This document shows positions 1 to 12,299 of a stretch of 64,000 nt of DNA, in pieces. The stretch is from Jonesiaceae bacterium BS-20 (lineage in GTDB: Bacteria > Actinomycetota > Actinomycetes > Actinomycetales > Cellulomonadaceae). How positions within the stretch are numbered: the stretch's first letter is position 1; each line of letters starts with the position of its first letter. Made by a program: the position numbers and the translations under genes. The stretch spans positions 1,178,001-1,242,000 of the forward strand of contig CP146203.1 of the NCBI GenBank assembly GCA_039995105.1. Direction: 5' to 3'. The notes under the pieces were generated by a model. That model was not told the DNA's origin and did not search any database. It saw nothing but the letters and a program-made list of their open reading frames with translations.

Positions 1-4437
<4,437 letters not shown>

Positions 4438-4478
4438 TTACCAAACACTGTTTGGTCACCAAAAAGCATTTGATTGCA

Positions 4479-4498
4479 CGCGTCCACTATCCGGTTCT
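4479..4498 (+). other. 23S precursor processing stem, 3' strand
   Basis: CGCGTCCACTATCCGGTTCT is the partner of 1193-1212 and closes the long stem around 23S rRNA. It lies in the 126-nt spacer between 23S and 5S. Confidence 0.8.
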
Positions 4499-4513
4499 AA
4501 AACCACGACCACC

Positions 4514-4539
4514 CCTGTTCAACCACTTGGTTGAACAGG
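4514..4539 (+). other. Hairpin in 23S-5S spacer
   Basis: CCTGTTCAACC and GGTTGAACAGG form an 11-bp perfect stem with a 4-nt loop just before 5S. No U-run follows, so it is not a terminator. A processing or spacer structure in the pre-rRNA is the likely role. Confidence 0.65.
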
Positions 4540-4563
4540 CGGGGTTGGCATGGTTAACAAGAT

Positions 4564-4682
4564 GTTACGGCTGTCATAGCGGTGAGGAAACGCCCGGTCC
4601 CATTTCGAACCCGGAAGCTAAGCTTACCTGCGCCGATGGTACTGCCCTGGGAACGGGGTGGGAGAGTAGGACGCAGCCGGAC
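4564..4682 (+). rRNA. rrf: 5S ribosomal RNA
   Basis: The gene is about 119 nt long. It starts GTTACGGCTGTC, contains the universal GAAACGCCCGGTCCCATTTC and CCGAACCCGGAAGCTAAG-like core (here TCGAACCCGGAAGCTAAG), and ends in the loop-E/helix region GGGAGAGTAGGACGCAGCCGGA. The 5' and 3' ends pair through GTTACGGCTG and CAGCCGGAC. Together with 16S and 23S it completes the rrn operon. Confidence 0.97.
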
Positions 4683-4694
4683 TTAACTTACACA

Positions 4695-4726
4695 GAAGGC
4701 CCCCACACAATCGTGTGGGGGCCTTC
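4695..4726 (+). terminator. rrn operon terminator
   Basis: GAAGGCCCCCACAC, loop AATC, then GTGTGGGGGCCTTC make a perfect 14-bp GC-rich stem. A short T-containing tail (TTGC) follows. It sits 12 nt after 5S. Confidence 0.93.
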
Positions 4727-4739
4727 TTGCATCCCCAAA

Positions 4740-5264
4740 ACCAGGCCGCAGGCGCGAGTTGTCTAGTCTAGTCCGAGAACCACGCACGCACACCAAGCGT
4801 AACCCATGGAGTTTACCTGGCTGTTTCATTTCTTATTCTGGGAAAAAGACATTAGGCCATTCGTTTAAGGCTGGGTTGCTGAAGCAGCTTGGTTGGCTCT
4901 TACATGCGGTAGTGTCTGGCACGTGTTAACGCAGGTAAACGCTTGATTCGGGTATTCTGGGAAGTGGATCGTTCCTCGCATTGAAGCGGGGTAGATCCTT
5001 CCGAGGTTCTCTGCCAGCATCAATGGCATCGGCCTCGTTGTTGAACGGCTACACCGAGCCTCCAACAGCAACGATTCGGAGCCCAGTTCCACGTCATTGC
5101 CCTCAAGAGTGTTTGACCAAACTTTTAGGTTTGTCGAAGTCACTGTATTGGGTATGGGAAGCCGGTCTTGGCACTCCAGTGGATTCACACGGTTTGAAGG
5201 CGTAAGGACGCGCCCCACCGTAATTCAACTTGTACGAGGTGGCTCGTACTGTAGGGGGTTTATC
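4740..5264 (+). other. 525-nt gap without a recognised gene
   Basis: No convincing gene is present. Reading frames here, including the upstream extension of the permease frame from 5097, lack recognisable protein features and good ribosome binding sites. The only clear structure is the palindrome at 5232-5249. The stretch presumably holds the promoter and control region of the permease gene. Confidence 0.6.
5232..5249 (+). promoter_or_regulatory. Palindromic candidate operator before the NCS1 permease
   Basis: GTACGAG, spacer GTGG, CTCGTAC form a perfect 7-4-7 inverted repeat ending 15 nt before the GTG start at 5265 and just before its ribosome binding site (TAGGGGG, about 5252-5258). Its position suits a repressor site controlling uptake and hydrolysis of the substrate. 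No regulator gene is adjacent. Confidence 0.55.
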
Positions 5265-6677
5265 GTGACAACGTCAGAGAAGTTCTCCAAAGATCCAGAG
5301 ACAGTGGCTATGGATAATGAGGAGCATATGCTTACCCCGGTGCCGCTGACTGACAAGCGATCAACCTGGGGCCTTGCAGCTATTTGGGTTGGTTTTGGAT
5401 TCGTCGTCACCGGGCTGATCGTGGGTGGTCAACTAGCAGGCCAAGGCGGCACGCCCGGCATGTCATTTGCGCCGGCGATGCTTACCATCACGATCGGTGA
5501 GCTCATCCTGTTTGGTTTAACTATTTTAATCGGTATCCCAGCGATGAAGAGTGGATACAACTTGGCGTTGTTGGCCAAGGCGTCTTACGGCACTAAGGGC
5601 TTCATCTTGCCCATGGTCGTCATGGCTCTACTGACATTGGGATGGTTCGCTTCCATCTTGGGCATGATCGGGGATATTTGGGGAGCACTGTTCGGTAATC
5701 CCTCAGGTATCACCGTAATCCCGGCTGGTGCATTCGGTACGGACGGAACCGCCGCAATGACCCTCGAGATTGTGCTCTCATGCCTGGTCTTCGGTGCGTT
5801 GTTTACCTACACCGCCTACCGCGGTATTTCTGCAATTGAAAAGGTCGCCACCCCGATTGCGCCATTCGTATTAGTAGTAGCGCTCGGCGTAGGTATTGCC
5901 ATGGTCGTGCAAAACGGTGGCTGGAACGCCATGCTCGAGACCGCATCAACGGTTGATGGCATGTCGATGGGAACGGGACTAACCATCGTGGTGGGGGCGT
6001 GGATTGCCGGCGCAATTATGGGTGCGGACATCATGCGCTTCGCCAAGAACACCAAGGCAGTGGTCATCTGCGCCGCAGCATGCTTCATCCTGACCAATCC
6101 GCTGCTGAACGTAGTGGGTTACGTAGGCTCAATCACAACAGGTGACTCCAACTTTGTGAACTGGATGTACATCCAAGGTATCTTCCTAGCAATCATTGGC
6201 GTGGTTGTTTGGACTACGTCGCTGTGGACTACAAACAACTCTGAGTTGTACTCCAACTCGCTGTATGCCGGGCCATCCCTAAACGCCATGTCCATCAAGG
6301 TCAAGCGGACAAAATTGGTGCTAATTGCGGGCATCATTGGAACGATCCTTGGATCACTCGGGTTCTACCAGCTCTTCTTCGCAGACTTCATTACTGTACT
6401 GGGAGCCGCTTTTGTTCCGCTTGCCGCTCCAATTATCGTGGACTTCTTCATTCTCAATAAGGGGAAGTACACTCCGGATCAGTACCTGAAGCAGCCTACG
6501 ATCAAGTGGCCTGGTTTCCTCGCGTTCTTAATTGGTGCCGGTAGTGGCCTGTTCTTCCAATACGTCACGCCACTACCCGGTGGGTTCTCATCGGGCATTG
6601 CGGCCCTGATTATTGCGATCATTGCCCACCTAATCTTGGTCGCTGTACTGCCCAAGCAGGTCTCTGCTCGGGCATAA
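5265..6677 (+). CDS. NCS1-family nucleobase/cytosine permease-like transporter
   Basis: The 470-residue protein is highly hydrophobic with about 12 membrane segments. Its N-terminal region (LTDKRSTWGLAAIWVGFGF) and the GLIVGGQLAG, GTKG and GADIMRF stretches fit the purine/cytosine permease branch (CodB-like) of the NCS1 family, which imports nucleobases, hydantoins and related compounds with a cation. The GTG at 5265 is chosen because a TAGGGGG ribosome binding site precedes it; the frame stays open upstream to 5097 but that part is not membrane-like. The gene is followed after 93 nt by a cyclic imide hydrolase-type enzyme, so the substrate may be a cyclic amide or pyrimidine rather than cytosine. 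Family assignment is firm; substrate is open. Confidence 0.85.
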   Translation: MTTSEKFSKDPETVAMDNEEHMLTPVPLTDKRSTWGLAAIWVGFGFVVTGLIVGGQLAGQGGTPGMSFAPAMLTITIGELILFGLTILIGIPAMKSGYNLALLAKASYGTKGFILPMVVMALLTLGWFASILGMIGDIWGALFGNPSGITVIPAGAFGTDGTAAMTLEIVLSCLVFGALFTYTAYRGISAIEKVATPIAPFVLVVALGVGIAMVVQNGGWNAMLETASTVDGMSMGTGLTIVVGAWIAGAIMGADIMRFAKNTKAVVICAAACFILTNPLLNVVGYVGSITTGDSNFVNWMYIQGIFLAIIGVVVWTTSLWTTNNSELYSNSLYAGPSLNAMSIKVKRTKLVLIAGIIGTILGSLGFYQLFFADFITVLGAAFVPLAAPIIVDFFILNKGKYTPDQYLKQPTIKWPGFLAFLIGAGSGLFFQYVTPLPGGFSSGIAALIIAIIAHLILVAVLPKQVSARA

Positions 6678-6770
6678 CGAGCAATGATTTCTTGCGGGGT
6701 TACCGGGGAATAATGTCAAAGGTAGCCCCGCATTTCCTTCAGAAGTTTTGTAGAAAGGACGGGCCAATTC

Positions 6771-7655
6771 ATGGCTAAGGACATCAAAGTTTGCATCGGA
6801 GTTCACGTCGACGCGGTCGGTGGATGGCTGGGTTCTTATGGGGGTCAAGACTCCCCAAACGACATCCAGCGTGGCATGTTCGCCGGTGAAGTCGGGATGC
6901 CTCGACTAAACAAGATGCTGACAGACAGGGGTTTGCCAGCGACCTGGTTCATCCCAGGGCACTCCATGGAGACCTTTGCCAAGGAAACTCATGACGTGAT
7001 TGCTGCTGGTTTTGAGATTGGCTGCCACGGGTACAGTCATGAGAACCCGGTCGCAATGTCTGCCCAACAGGAAGAAGACGTTCTGGCTAAGAGCGTTGAA
7101 CTCGTGCAACAGTTCACGGGCGCCGGCCCAAAAGGGTACGTGGCGCCGTGGTGGGAGATGAGTGAAAAGACCGCGGAACTCCTCATCAAATACGGTTTCT
7201 CCTACGATAATTCCCAGTCTTATAACGACTTCACCCCGTTCTACGCCAGGGTGGGCGACAGCTGGACAAATATTGACTACAGCAAGGAAGCCAAAGAGTG
7301 GATGAAACCACTTGTACGGGGCACCGAGGTGGACTTGGTTGAGATCGCAGCTAACTGGTACGTGGATGATCTACCACCCATGATGTTCATCAAGGGCAAC
7401 GCTAACTCCCACGGCTTTGTCGCGCCCCAAGTCATAGAACAACTTTGGAAAGATCAATTTGATTGGGTCTACCGCGAGATGGACTACGGCGTCTTCCCAT
7501 TCACAATTCACCCGGATGTCTCTGGGCGGCCCCAAGTGCTCCTGATGCTCGAGCGGGTATTTGACTATATTCGAGGACATGAAGGGGTCGAATTCATGAC
7601 GTTTAATGAGGTCGCGGATGACTTTAGGCTCCGCCAACCGTTCGCACGCAGCTAG
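6771..7655 (+). CDS. NodB-fold polysaccharide deacetylase family protein, cyclic imide hydrolase/HpPgdA type
   Basis: The 294-residue protein matches the branch of carbohydrate esterase 4-like enzymes that includes Helicobacter PgdA and bacterial cyclic imide hydrolase: the early motif [12 protein letters not shown], then [10 protein letters not shown] and ATWFIPGHS. Likely metal ligands are Asp14, His86 and His90 (HGYSHE); [11 protein letters not shown] near the end supplies another conserved His. There is no signal peptide, so it acts in the cytosol, which favours small cyclic amides (imides, ureides, hydantoin-like compounds) over peptidoglycan. A good ribosome binding site (GAAAGGAC) precedes ATG. 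Pairing with the permease suggests import and ring opening of one compound. A terminator follows. Confidence 0.83.
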   Translation: MAKDIKVCIGVHVDAVGGWLGSYGGQDSPNDIQRGMFAGEVGMPRLNKMLTDRGLPATWFIPGHSMETFAKETHDVIAAGFEIGCHGYSHENPVAMSAQQEEDVLAKSVELVQQFTGAGPKGYVAPWWEMSEKTAELLIKYGFSYDNSQSYNDFTPFYARVGDSWTNIDYSKEAKEWMKPLVRGTEVDLVEIAANWYVDDLPPMMFIKGNANSHGFVAPQVIEQLWKDQFDWVYREMDYGVFPFTIHPDVSGRPQVLLMLERVFDYIRGHEGVEFMTFNEVADDFRLRQPFARS

Positions 7656-7672
7656 CTCCCTGTAACGCAAAG

Positions 7673-7713
7673 AGCCCCACCCCGGAAGTAAAAGCTGCTT
7701 CCGGGGTGGGGCT
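7673..7713. terminator. Terminator between the permease/hydrolase pair and the convergent minus-strand operon
   Basis: AGCCCCACCCCGGAAG and CTTCCGGGGTGGGGCT form a perfect 16-bp stem with a 9-nt loop between the hydrolase end (7655) and the convergent gene end (7760). It can serve both directions, although T-runs are poor. Confidence 0.85.
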
Positions 7714-7759
7714 CCGTGACTAACGCTGAATCGCCGAGCAAGGCGTTCAGCAAGGAATA

Positions 7760-8398
7760 CTAGATGGCTTGCTCAATCGGGGTGTCACCATCGTTGAAGT
7801 TGATGGTCTGGCGCACGGTCGACGGACTTTCTAAGACCCGGGCAATTACTGCAGCCACATTGGCTCGAGATACCTGGGTACTTTTTTCTGCCTTAGTATC
7901 AATAGCTCCGGTTGGTTCTTCCAGAGTGAGCGCGCTGGGTCCCAGAACTGTCCAGTCAAGCTCCGTCGCTCGTAGGTGCTGATCTGCGGCTGCTTTTGCT
8001 TGTGCGTAGGCAAAGAAGGAGTTCTCCGCTGGTACTCCGTGTTCGATTGCTGCATCAAAGTAAGAAACCATCACGTACCGTCGGACGCCGGCAAGTTGTG
8101 CCGCTTCCATGGTCCGGATAGCCGCATCTTGGTCAACGGCATAGGTGCGTGCTGGATTACCTCCGCCTGCACCGGCGGACCACACCACGGCGTCGTGCCC
8201 GGCAATGATCTGAGCAAGGTCTGCGACAGAAAGTTGCTCCACGTCGGCTACTTGTGGGGTAGCACCAGTAGCAGCAACAGCGTCCGATTGCGCGGGATTT
8301 CTGATCACCGCGGTGATCGTATCTCCGCGCTCAACCAGGAGGGGCTCCGTCAGGAGCGCGATCTTGCCATGTCCACCAAAGAGAATAATGTTAGCCAT
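7760..8398 (-). CDS. NAD(P)-binding atypical short-chain dehydrogenase (NmrA/YwnB-like)
   Basis: The 212-residue protein has the N-terminal Rossmann motif FGGHGKIA with the rest of an extended/atypical SDR fold: a TAVIRNPAQ strand, an acid in ADVEQ, and the HDAVVWSAGAGGG loop. It lacks a clean YxxxK; YAQAKAAADQHL supplies a Tyr and a Lys in the right area. Such proteins act as flavin or NADPH-dependent reductases or redox sensors. It starts 4 nt after the stop of the substrate-binding lipoprotein and so is the last gene of that operon. A role in osmoprotectant metabolism is not evident; it may just be co-transcribed. Confidence 0.8.
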   Translation of the reverse strand: MANIILFGGHGKIALLTEPLLVERGDTITAVIRNPAQSDAVAATGATPQVADVEQLSVADLAQIIAGHDAVVWSAGAGGGNPARTYAVDQDAAIRTMEAAQLAGVRRYVMVSYFDAAIEHGVPAENSFFAYAQAKAAADQHLRATELDWTVLGPSALTLEEPTGAIDTKAEKSTQVSRANVAAVIARVLESPSTVRQTINFNDGDTPIEQAI

Positions 8399-8402
8399 TT
8401 TC

Positions 8403-9311
8403 TCAGCCTAGTTGCTTGAGCCAGTCGGCAGCGATTGTCTTAGCTGGCAGCTGCTCATTTACGCTGCGGGCATTCATCTCAACAAGATCCTGTGCGGTCA
8501 TTGCGGAGCTCACCTCGTTAATGATCTCGGTTGCCTTCTCATCAACGTTGTCGCTGGCAATTGGAACCACGTGCGACGCCAAAAACAGTCCCTTAGTGTC
8601 CTTGAGGGAGACAAGCCCCTCATTTGAAACCGAAGGATCCGCGCTGTAGATGATTGCGAGCTGAATGGCATTGTCCTTCAACGCCTTGATCGTTAGCGGC
8701 CCACCGCCGTCCTCAATCGGGGTGAAGGCAGCGGTAACGCCATAGACGTCAAGGAGTCCCTTGGGCCCGTTTGGACGGGACTCAGCCTCGGAGTTTGCGC
8801 CCAGGGTAAGTCCGGTGGTCACCTTAGAGAGGTCGGCAATGGTCTCCAAACCCCATTGATCGGCAAATTCCTTGGTTACCACGTAGGAGTCCTGATCCGT
8901 CGCTGGTGACTGAGCCAAGATCCGCAGACCCTCGGGAGCGGCAACAGCGAGTTCGGTGTAGACGTCCTTGGCAAGCAGGGCATCAGAATCAGCGTCCCAG
9001 TACTGCAGTAATGGCCCGCTGTACTCAGGGAACAGGTCGATCGACCCGGCTTCAATCTCTGGCACGTAAATCTCGCGCTGCCCAATTCGGAACTGGCGGT
9101 CCACGGAGTAGCCCTGCGCTTCAAGGGACTGCGCATAGATTTCCGCGATGATCTCGTTTGAGTAGTAATCCTGGGAGCCAATCACAAGTGATTTGGTGTC
9201 CCCGTTTTCTGGTTTTTCAGTTGCTAGCGGGTCGCTTGAGCTGCACCCGGCCAGAACGAGCAAAGCCGCAAGTGGCAAGGCAATAAGCGTGCTACGGAGG
9301 TTACGCTTCAT
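8403..9311 (-). CDS. Osmoprotectant (glycine betaine/choline type) ABC transporter substrate-binding lipoprotein
   Basis: The 302-residue protein has a lipoprotein signal peptide with the lipobox LVLAGC, the lipidated residue being Cys23. The mature part is the OpuAC/ProX type: VIGSQDYYSNEIIAEIYAQ, a GQREIYVPEIEAGSIDLFPEYSG region with a conserved Tyr/Phe-rich pocket, and LGANSEAESRPNG. It captures quaternary amines outside the membrane and delivers them to the two permeases encoded just upstream. Its start overlaps the preceding permease stop by 4 nt. The exact ligand (betaine, choline, carnitine, proline betaine) cannot be read from sequence. Confidence 0.9.
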   Translation of the reverse strand: MKRNLRSTLIALPLAALLVLAGCSSSDPLATEKPENGDTKSLVIGSQDYYSNEIIAEIYAQSLEAQGYSVDRQFRIGQREIYVPEIEAGSIDLFPEYSGPLLQYWDADSDALLAKDVYTELAVAAPEGLRILAQSPATDQDSYVVTKEFADQWGLETIADLSKVTTGLTLGANSEAESRPNGPKGLLDVYGVTAAFTPIEDGGGPLTIKALKDNAIQLAIIYSADPSVSNEGLVSLKDTKGLFLASHVVPIASDNVDEKATEIINEVSSAMTAQDLVEMNARSVNEQLPAKTIAADWLKQLG

Positions 9312-10018
9312 GATTTTCCATTCATCGTGGTTACGGATGGTTCATTTTCTGCGGTAATGGTTGGGGTCGCTAAACGGTGGGCCGTGCGTTGGGCGAGCGC
9401 CAACAACAACTCGAGTACGAGTGCCAGCGCGGTCACCAACAGGGCGCCCCCAAGCATCTGGGGGTAATCACCGGTCTTGAGCCCGGCAAAGATATAGCGC
9501 CCAAGCCCAAAATCTGCCGTGTAGGCGGCCAACGTTGCCGTGGCAACCACCTGGAGTGTTGCCGCTCGGATACCGCCCACAATGACGGGGGCGCCGAGCG
9601 GCAGCTCTACGCGGGTGATGACTTGCCACCGGTTCATCCCGACCGCCCGGGCCGAGTCAACGGTCATTGGAGGTACCGACTCAACTCCAGCATAGGCACC
9701 CGCTAGCAGGGACGGAATAGCTAGGACAACGAGTGCAAGTATCGGAGCTTTCAGGCCGATGCCTAACATCAATCCCAGCAGTGTCAGTAGCCCCAGCGTG
9801 GGAATAGCGCGGGCAGCGCCCGCGATCATGACCACAGCGGTGCGGCCGCGTCCAGTGTGCCCAACCATAATGCCAACAGGTAGGGCTATGCAGGCGCTGA
9901 GGGCCACCACAAAGACAGTAATCAAAAGGTGTTCACCTAGGCGGTAGGCGATTCCAGTTGACCCGGAAAAGTTAGCCGAATCGAAGAGCCAAGCAAAGGC
10001 ATCGAGAAATAAGTTCAT
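9308..10018 (-). CDS. Osmoprotectant ABC transporter permease (OpuCB/OpuCD type)
   Basis: This 236-residue membrane protein has about six membrane segments and the EAA-loop region (VESVPPMTVDSARAVGMN) that contacts the ATPase. The stretch ARAIPTLGLLTLLGLMLGIG is characteristic of OpuC/OsmU-type permeases. It overlaps both neighbours by 4 nt (ATGA), so translation is probably coupled. The second permease upstream is a related but distinct copy, so the transporter has a heterodimeric membrane part. Confidence 0.9.
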   Translation of the reverse strand: MNLFLDAFAWLFDSANFSGSTGIAYRLGEHLLITVFVVALSACIALPVGIMVGHTGRGRTAVVMIAGAARAIPTLGLLTLLGLMLGIGLKAPILALVVLAIPSLLAGAYAGVESVPPMTVDSARAVGMNRWQVITRVELPLGAPVIVGGIRAATLQVVATATLAAYTADFGLGRYIFAGLKTGDYPQMLGGALLVTALALVLELLLALAQRTAHRLATPTITAENEPSVTTMNGKS

Positions 10019-10689
10019 GATGTTACCTGCCCGTTTGCAACCGAATCAGTAGCCTCTGAAACGCGTGTCCAGGGAGTTAGTACCCGGCCTACGTATTGGC
10101 AGACGGCATCGAGAACCAGGGCTAACGCGACGGTCAAAATAACTCCGGTTAAAACCTCTGCGCGAATACCGCGCTGGAAACCATCGGTGAACAGCGTTCC
10201 CAAGCTGGAAACACCGATCAGTGCGCCAATGGTTACCAACCCAACCGTGCTTACGGTCACCACGCGGACACCAGAAGTTAAGACCGGGATAGCCAGCGGC
10301 AAGTCCACCCGCCAGAACATTGACCGTTTGGAATACCCGAGGGAAACGGCGGCCCGGCGGACGTCATGGTTAACGGATTTGAAAGCATCGGCGGATGTTC
10401 GTACGAGTAACGCGACTCCGTAAAGGGTCAGTGCGATCACCATGGTGCCGGGTGACCGTAGGGGAGTGCTGAACAACACCGGGATCACGATCAGCATGGG
10501 TAGGCCCGGAATGGCGTATAGCAGCGTGGCTGCGGACAGAACTATGCCGCCCGGTGTTGGATACCGGGAGGCGAACCAGCCCAGCGGGACCGCAATGATG
10601 ATGCTCAAGACAATCGCTGGAACGCTCAACAGCAAGTGCTGCCAAGTAAGCTCGAGAACTTGAGGCCAAGCGTGTGACAACCAGGTCAT
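10015..10689 (-). CDS. Osmoprotectant ABC transporter permease, second subunit
   Basis: The 224-residue protein has the same fold as its downstream neighbour: LLYAIPGLPMLIVIPVLF in an early membrane segment, an EAA-like loop (SADAFKSVNHDVRRAAVSLGYS), and IGALIGVSSLGTLFTDGFQRG near the end, typical of OpuC permeases. It overlaps the ATPase stop by 4 nt and the next gene start by 4 nt. It forms the transmembrane channel with the other permease. Confidence 0.9.
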   Translation of the reverse strand: MTWLSHAWPQVLELTWQHLLLSVPAIVLSIIIAVPLGWFASRYPTPGGIVLSAATLLYAIPGLPMLIVIPVLFSTPLRSPGTMVIALTLYGVALLVRTSADAFKSVNHDVRRAAVSLGYSKRSMFWRVDLPLAIPVLTSGVRVVTVSTVGLVTIGALIGVSSLGTLFTDGFQRGIRAEVLTGVILTVALALVLDAVCQYVGRVLTPWTRVSEATDSVANGQVTS

Positions 10690-11498
10690 GAGGGCAACAC
10701 GCCCAGCGGGTTACCATTGCCGTCAACTACAACGCGACGGCCGTTGACTATTTGCTCAGCCAAGGTGCGCTCGTTGCGGTGGGCTCCAATGAAACTGGAG
10801 ACAAAGGAGTCTGCTGGGTTTGCCGTGATCTCCTGTGGGGTTCCGGCCTGAGCGACGACTGCCCCCTTGCGGAGCACCACTACATGGTCACCTAACGAGA
10901 AGGCCTCTTCGATGTCGTGGGTTACCAAGATAATGGTCTTGCCTAATTCCCGTTGTAAGCGGCGCATTTCATCTTGCAGTTCTCTGCGCACAATCGGATC
11001 AACCGCACCGAAGGGCTCATCCATGAGCAAGATGTTTGGGTTTGCGGCTAAGGCACGGGCAACGCCAACGCGCTGTTGCTGGCCTCCCGAGAGCTGCGCG
11101 GGGAAGCGCCGCCCTAGGGAAGTGTCCAACCCGACCTGTTCTAGAAGCTCGCTGGCTGCGGCATAAGCTTGGCGTTTGGGAGTCCCATTGAGCATGGGCA
11201 CCGTCGCGATGTTGTCTAATACCCGCCGGTGGGGCAGTAGACCCCCAGCTTGCATGACGTAGCCAATCGAGCGCCGCAGAGCAACCGGATCGGTTGTTGT
11301 GACATCTTTGCCGTCAATCAAGACGGAACCCGAAGTTGGCTCTACCATGCGGTTAATCATCCGCAGCAGTGTTGTCTTGCCAGACCCCGAAGAGCCAACA
11401 AAGACCACGACCTCACGCGACGGGATGGTGTAACTGAAATCCTCGACCGCCTGTGTTCCGTCGCCGTACCGCTTACTAACGGACCGAAACTCAATCAT
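10686..11498 (-). CDS. Osmoprotectant ABC transporter ATP-binding protein (ProV/OpuCA type)
   Basis: The 270-residue ATPase has Walker A GSSGSGKTT, signature LSGGQQQRVGVARAL, Walker B ILLMDEPFGAVDP and the switch histidine in ILVTHDIEEA. VMQAGGLLPHRRVLDNI is typical of the ProV/OpuCA subgroup, though the protein is short for that group: the tandem CBS domains that sense ionic strength in OpuA/OpuCA are missing and the chain ends soon after the ATPase core. The start at 11498 has AGGGA five nt upstream; an in-frame ATG 39 nt earlier lacks one. First gene of the operon. Confidence 0.9.
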   Translation of the reverse strand: MIEFRSVSKRYGDGTQAVEDFSYTIPSREVVVFVGSSGSGKTTLLRMINRMVEPTSGSVLIDGKDVTTTDPVALRRSIGYVMQAGGLLPHRRVLDNIATVPMLNGTPKRQAYAAASELLEQVGLDTSLGRRFPAQLSGGQQQRVGVARALAANPNILLMDEPFGAVDPIVRRELQDEMRRLQRELGKTIILVTHDIEEAFSLGDHVVVLRKGAVVAQAGTPQEITANPADSFVSSFIGAHRNERTLAEQIVNGRRVVVDGNGNPLGVLPS

Positions 11499-11586
11499 TA
11501 GTTCCCTCACGTTGGTGACCCCTGGGCATGGAAGCAATTTTGCCTGATGACAAGTGTTGCGGCCAGTTTTATCCTAATCTATATCT

Positions 11587-11615
11587 CGAACCGAGGTATA
11601 GCGAACCGAGGTATA
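11587..11615 (+). promoter_or_regulatory. Direct repeat in front of padR-like gene
   Basis: CGAACCGAGGTATA occurs twice, at 11587-11600 and 11602-11615, with a 15-nt period, and ends 4 nt before the GTG start at 11620. No Shine-Dalgarno sequence fits between repeat and start, so the gene is probably read from a leaderless mRNA and the repeat overlaps the promoter. An autoregulatory PadR site is likely. Confidence 0.55.
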
Positions 11616-11619
11616 CACT

Positions 11620-12147
11620 GTGAGTGTGGTAGAACTAATGATTCTTGGGTTCCTGAGCGAGGGGCCAGCGCACGGATATAGACTGCGCAAACAGATGGCG
11701 CAGTTGAGCGGTTATGCGCGCATCATTAGCGACGGCACGCTATACCCGGCGATCAATCGTCTGGTGCAGGCGGGTCTCATTAACCGTGAGACCAAAGAAC
11801 CTACGAGCACGGATGCTCGTCAAACGCTCGCCATCACTCAAGCGGGACGGGCCCGCTTGGAGGAGCGGCTGAGCGGAGCAAACGGGCTCGAGATCACCGA
11901 TGCCAACAAGTTTTACGTGGTGATGGCTTTTTTGTCTTTCCTACCCAGCCGATTTGATCGAAAGAAAGTTCTCCAACGACGGCTGAATTTCCTTGACCAA
12001 CCAGCAAGCTTTTTCTATGACGGTGACGTCCCATTGCAGCTAAAAGACATCAGTGACCCGTATAAACGGGGCATACTGCTATCCGCCCGAGCAACCAGCC
12101 GTGCCGAGCGCGCCTGGCTCAAAGAGCTCATCGAAAGCCTTGAGTAA
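11620..12147 (+). CDS. PadR-family transcriptional regulator
   Basis: The 175-residue protein opens directly with the PadR winged helix: LMILGFLSEGPAHGYRLRKQ and ISDGTLYPAINRLVQAGLI, the recognition helix followed by the beta wing. The C-terminal half (residues about 90-175) is the PadR C-terminal helical dimerisation domain. PadR proteins repress transporter or stress genes and often their own gene. It is divergent from the osmoprotectant operon with 122 nt between starts, so either unit could be the target; the direct repeat sits on its own side. GTG start, apparently leaderless. Confidence 0.88.
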   Translation: MSVVELMILGFLSEGPAHGYRLRKQMAQLSGYARIISDGTLYPAINRLVQAGLINRETKEPTSTDARQTLAITQAGRARLEERLSGANGLEITDANKFYVVMAFLSFLPSRFDRKKVLQRRLNFLDQPASFFYDGDVPLQLKDISDPYKRGILLSARATSRAERAWLKELIESLE

Positions 12148-12299
12148 TACGTCCGTCTAAGGTTGCCTATATGCGCGTGGACCTGCAAGAACCTCGCTGT
12201 TGTGGGAGGTGTGTCCAACGGCATGGAATACCGCTTGCCCAATAGGACGCATGGGGTGAGATGATAGAACTCAAATTGACATCTAAAGAGGGAGCCCAC

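Noticed and set aside
5097-5264. N-terminal extension of the NCS1 permease gene
   Set aside because: The 56 extra residues lack membrane or family features, and a good ribosome binding site precedes the GTG at 5265.
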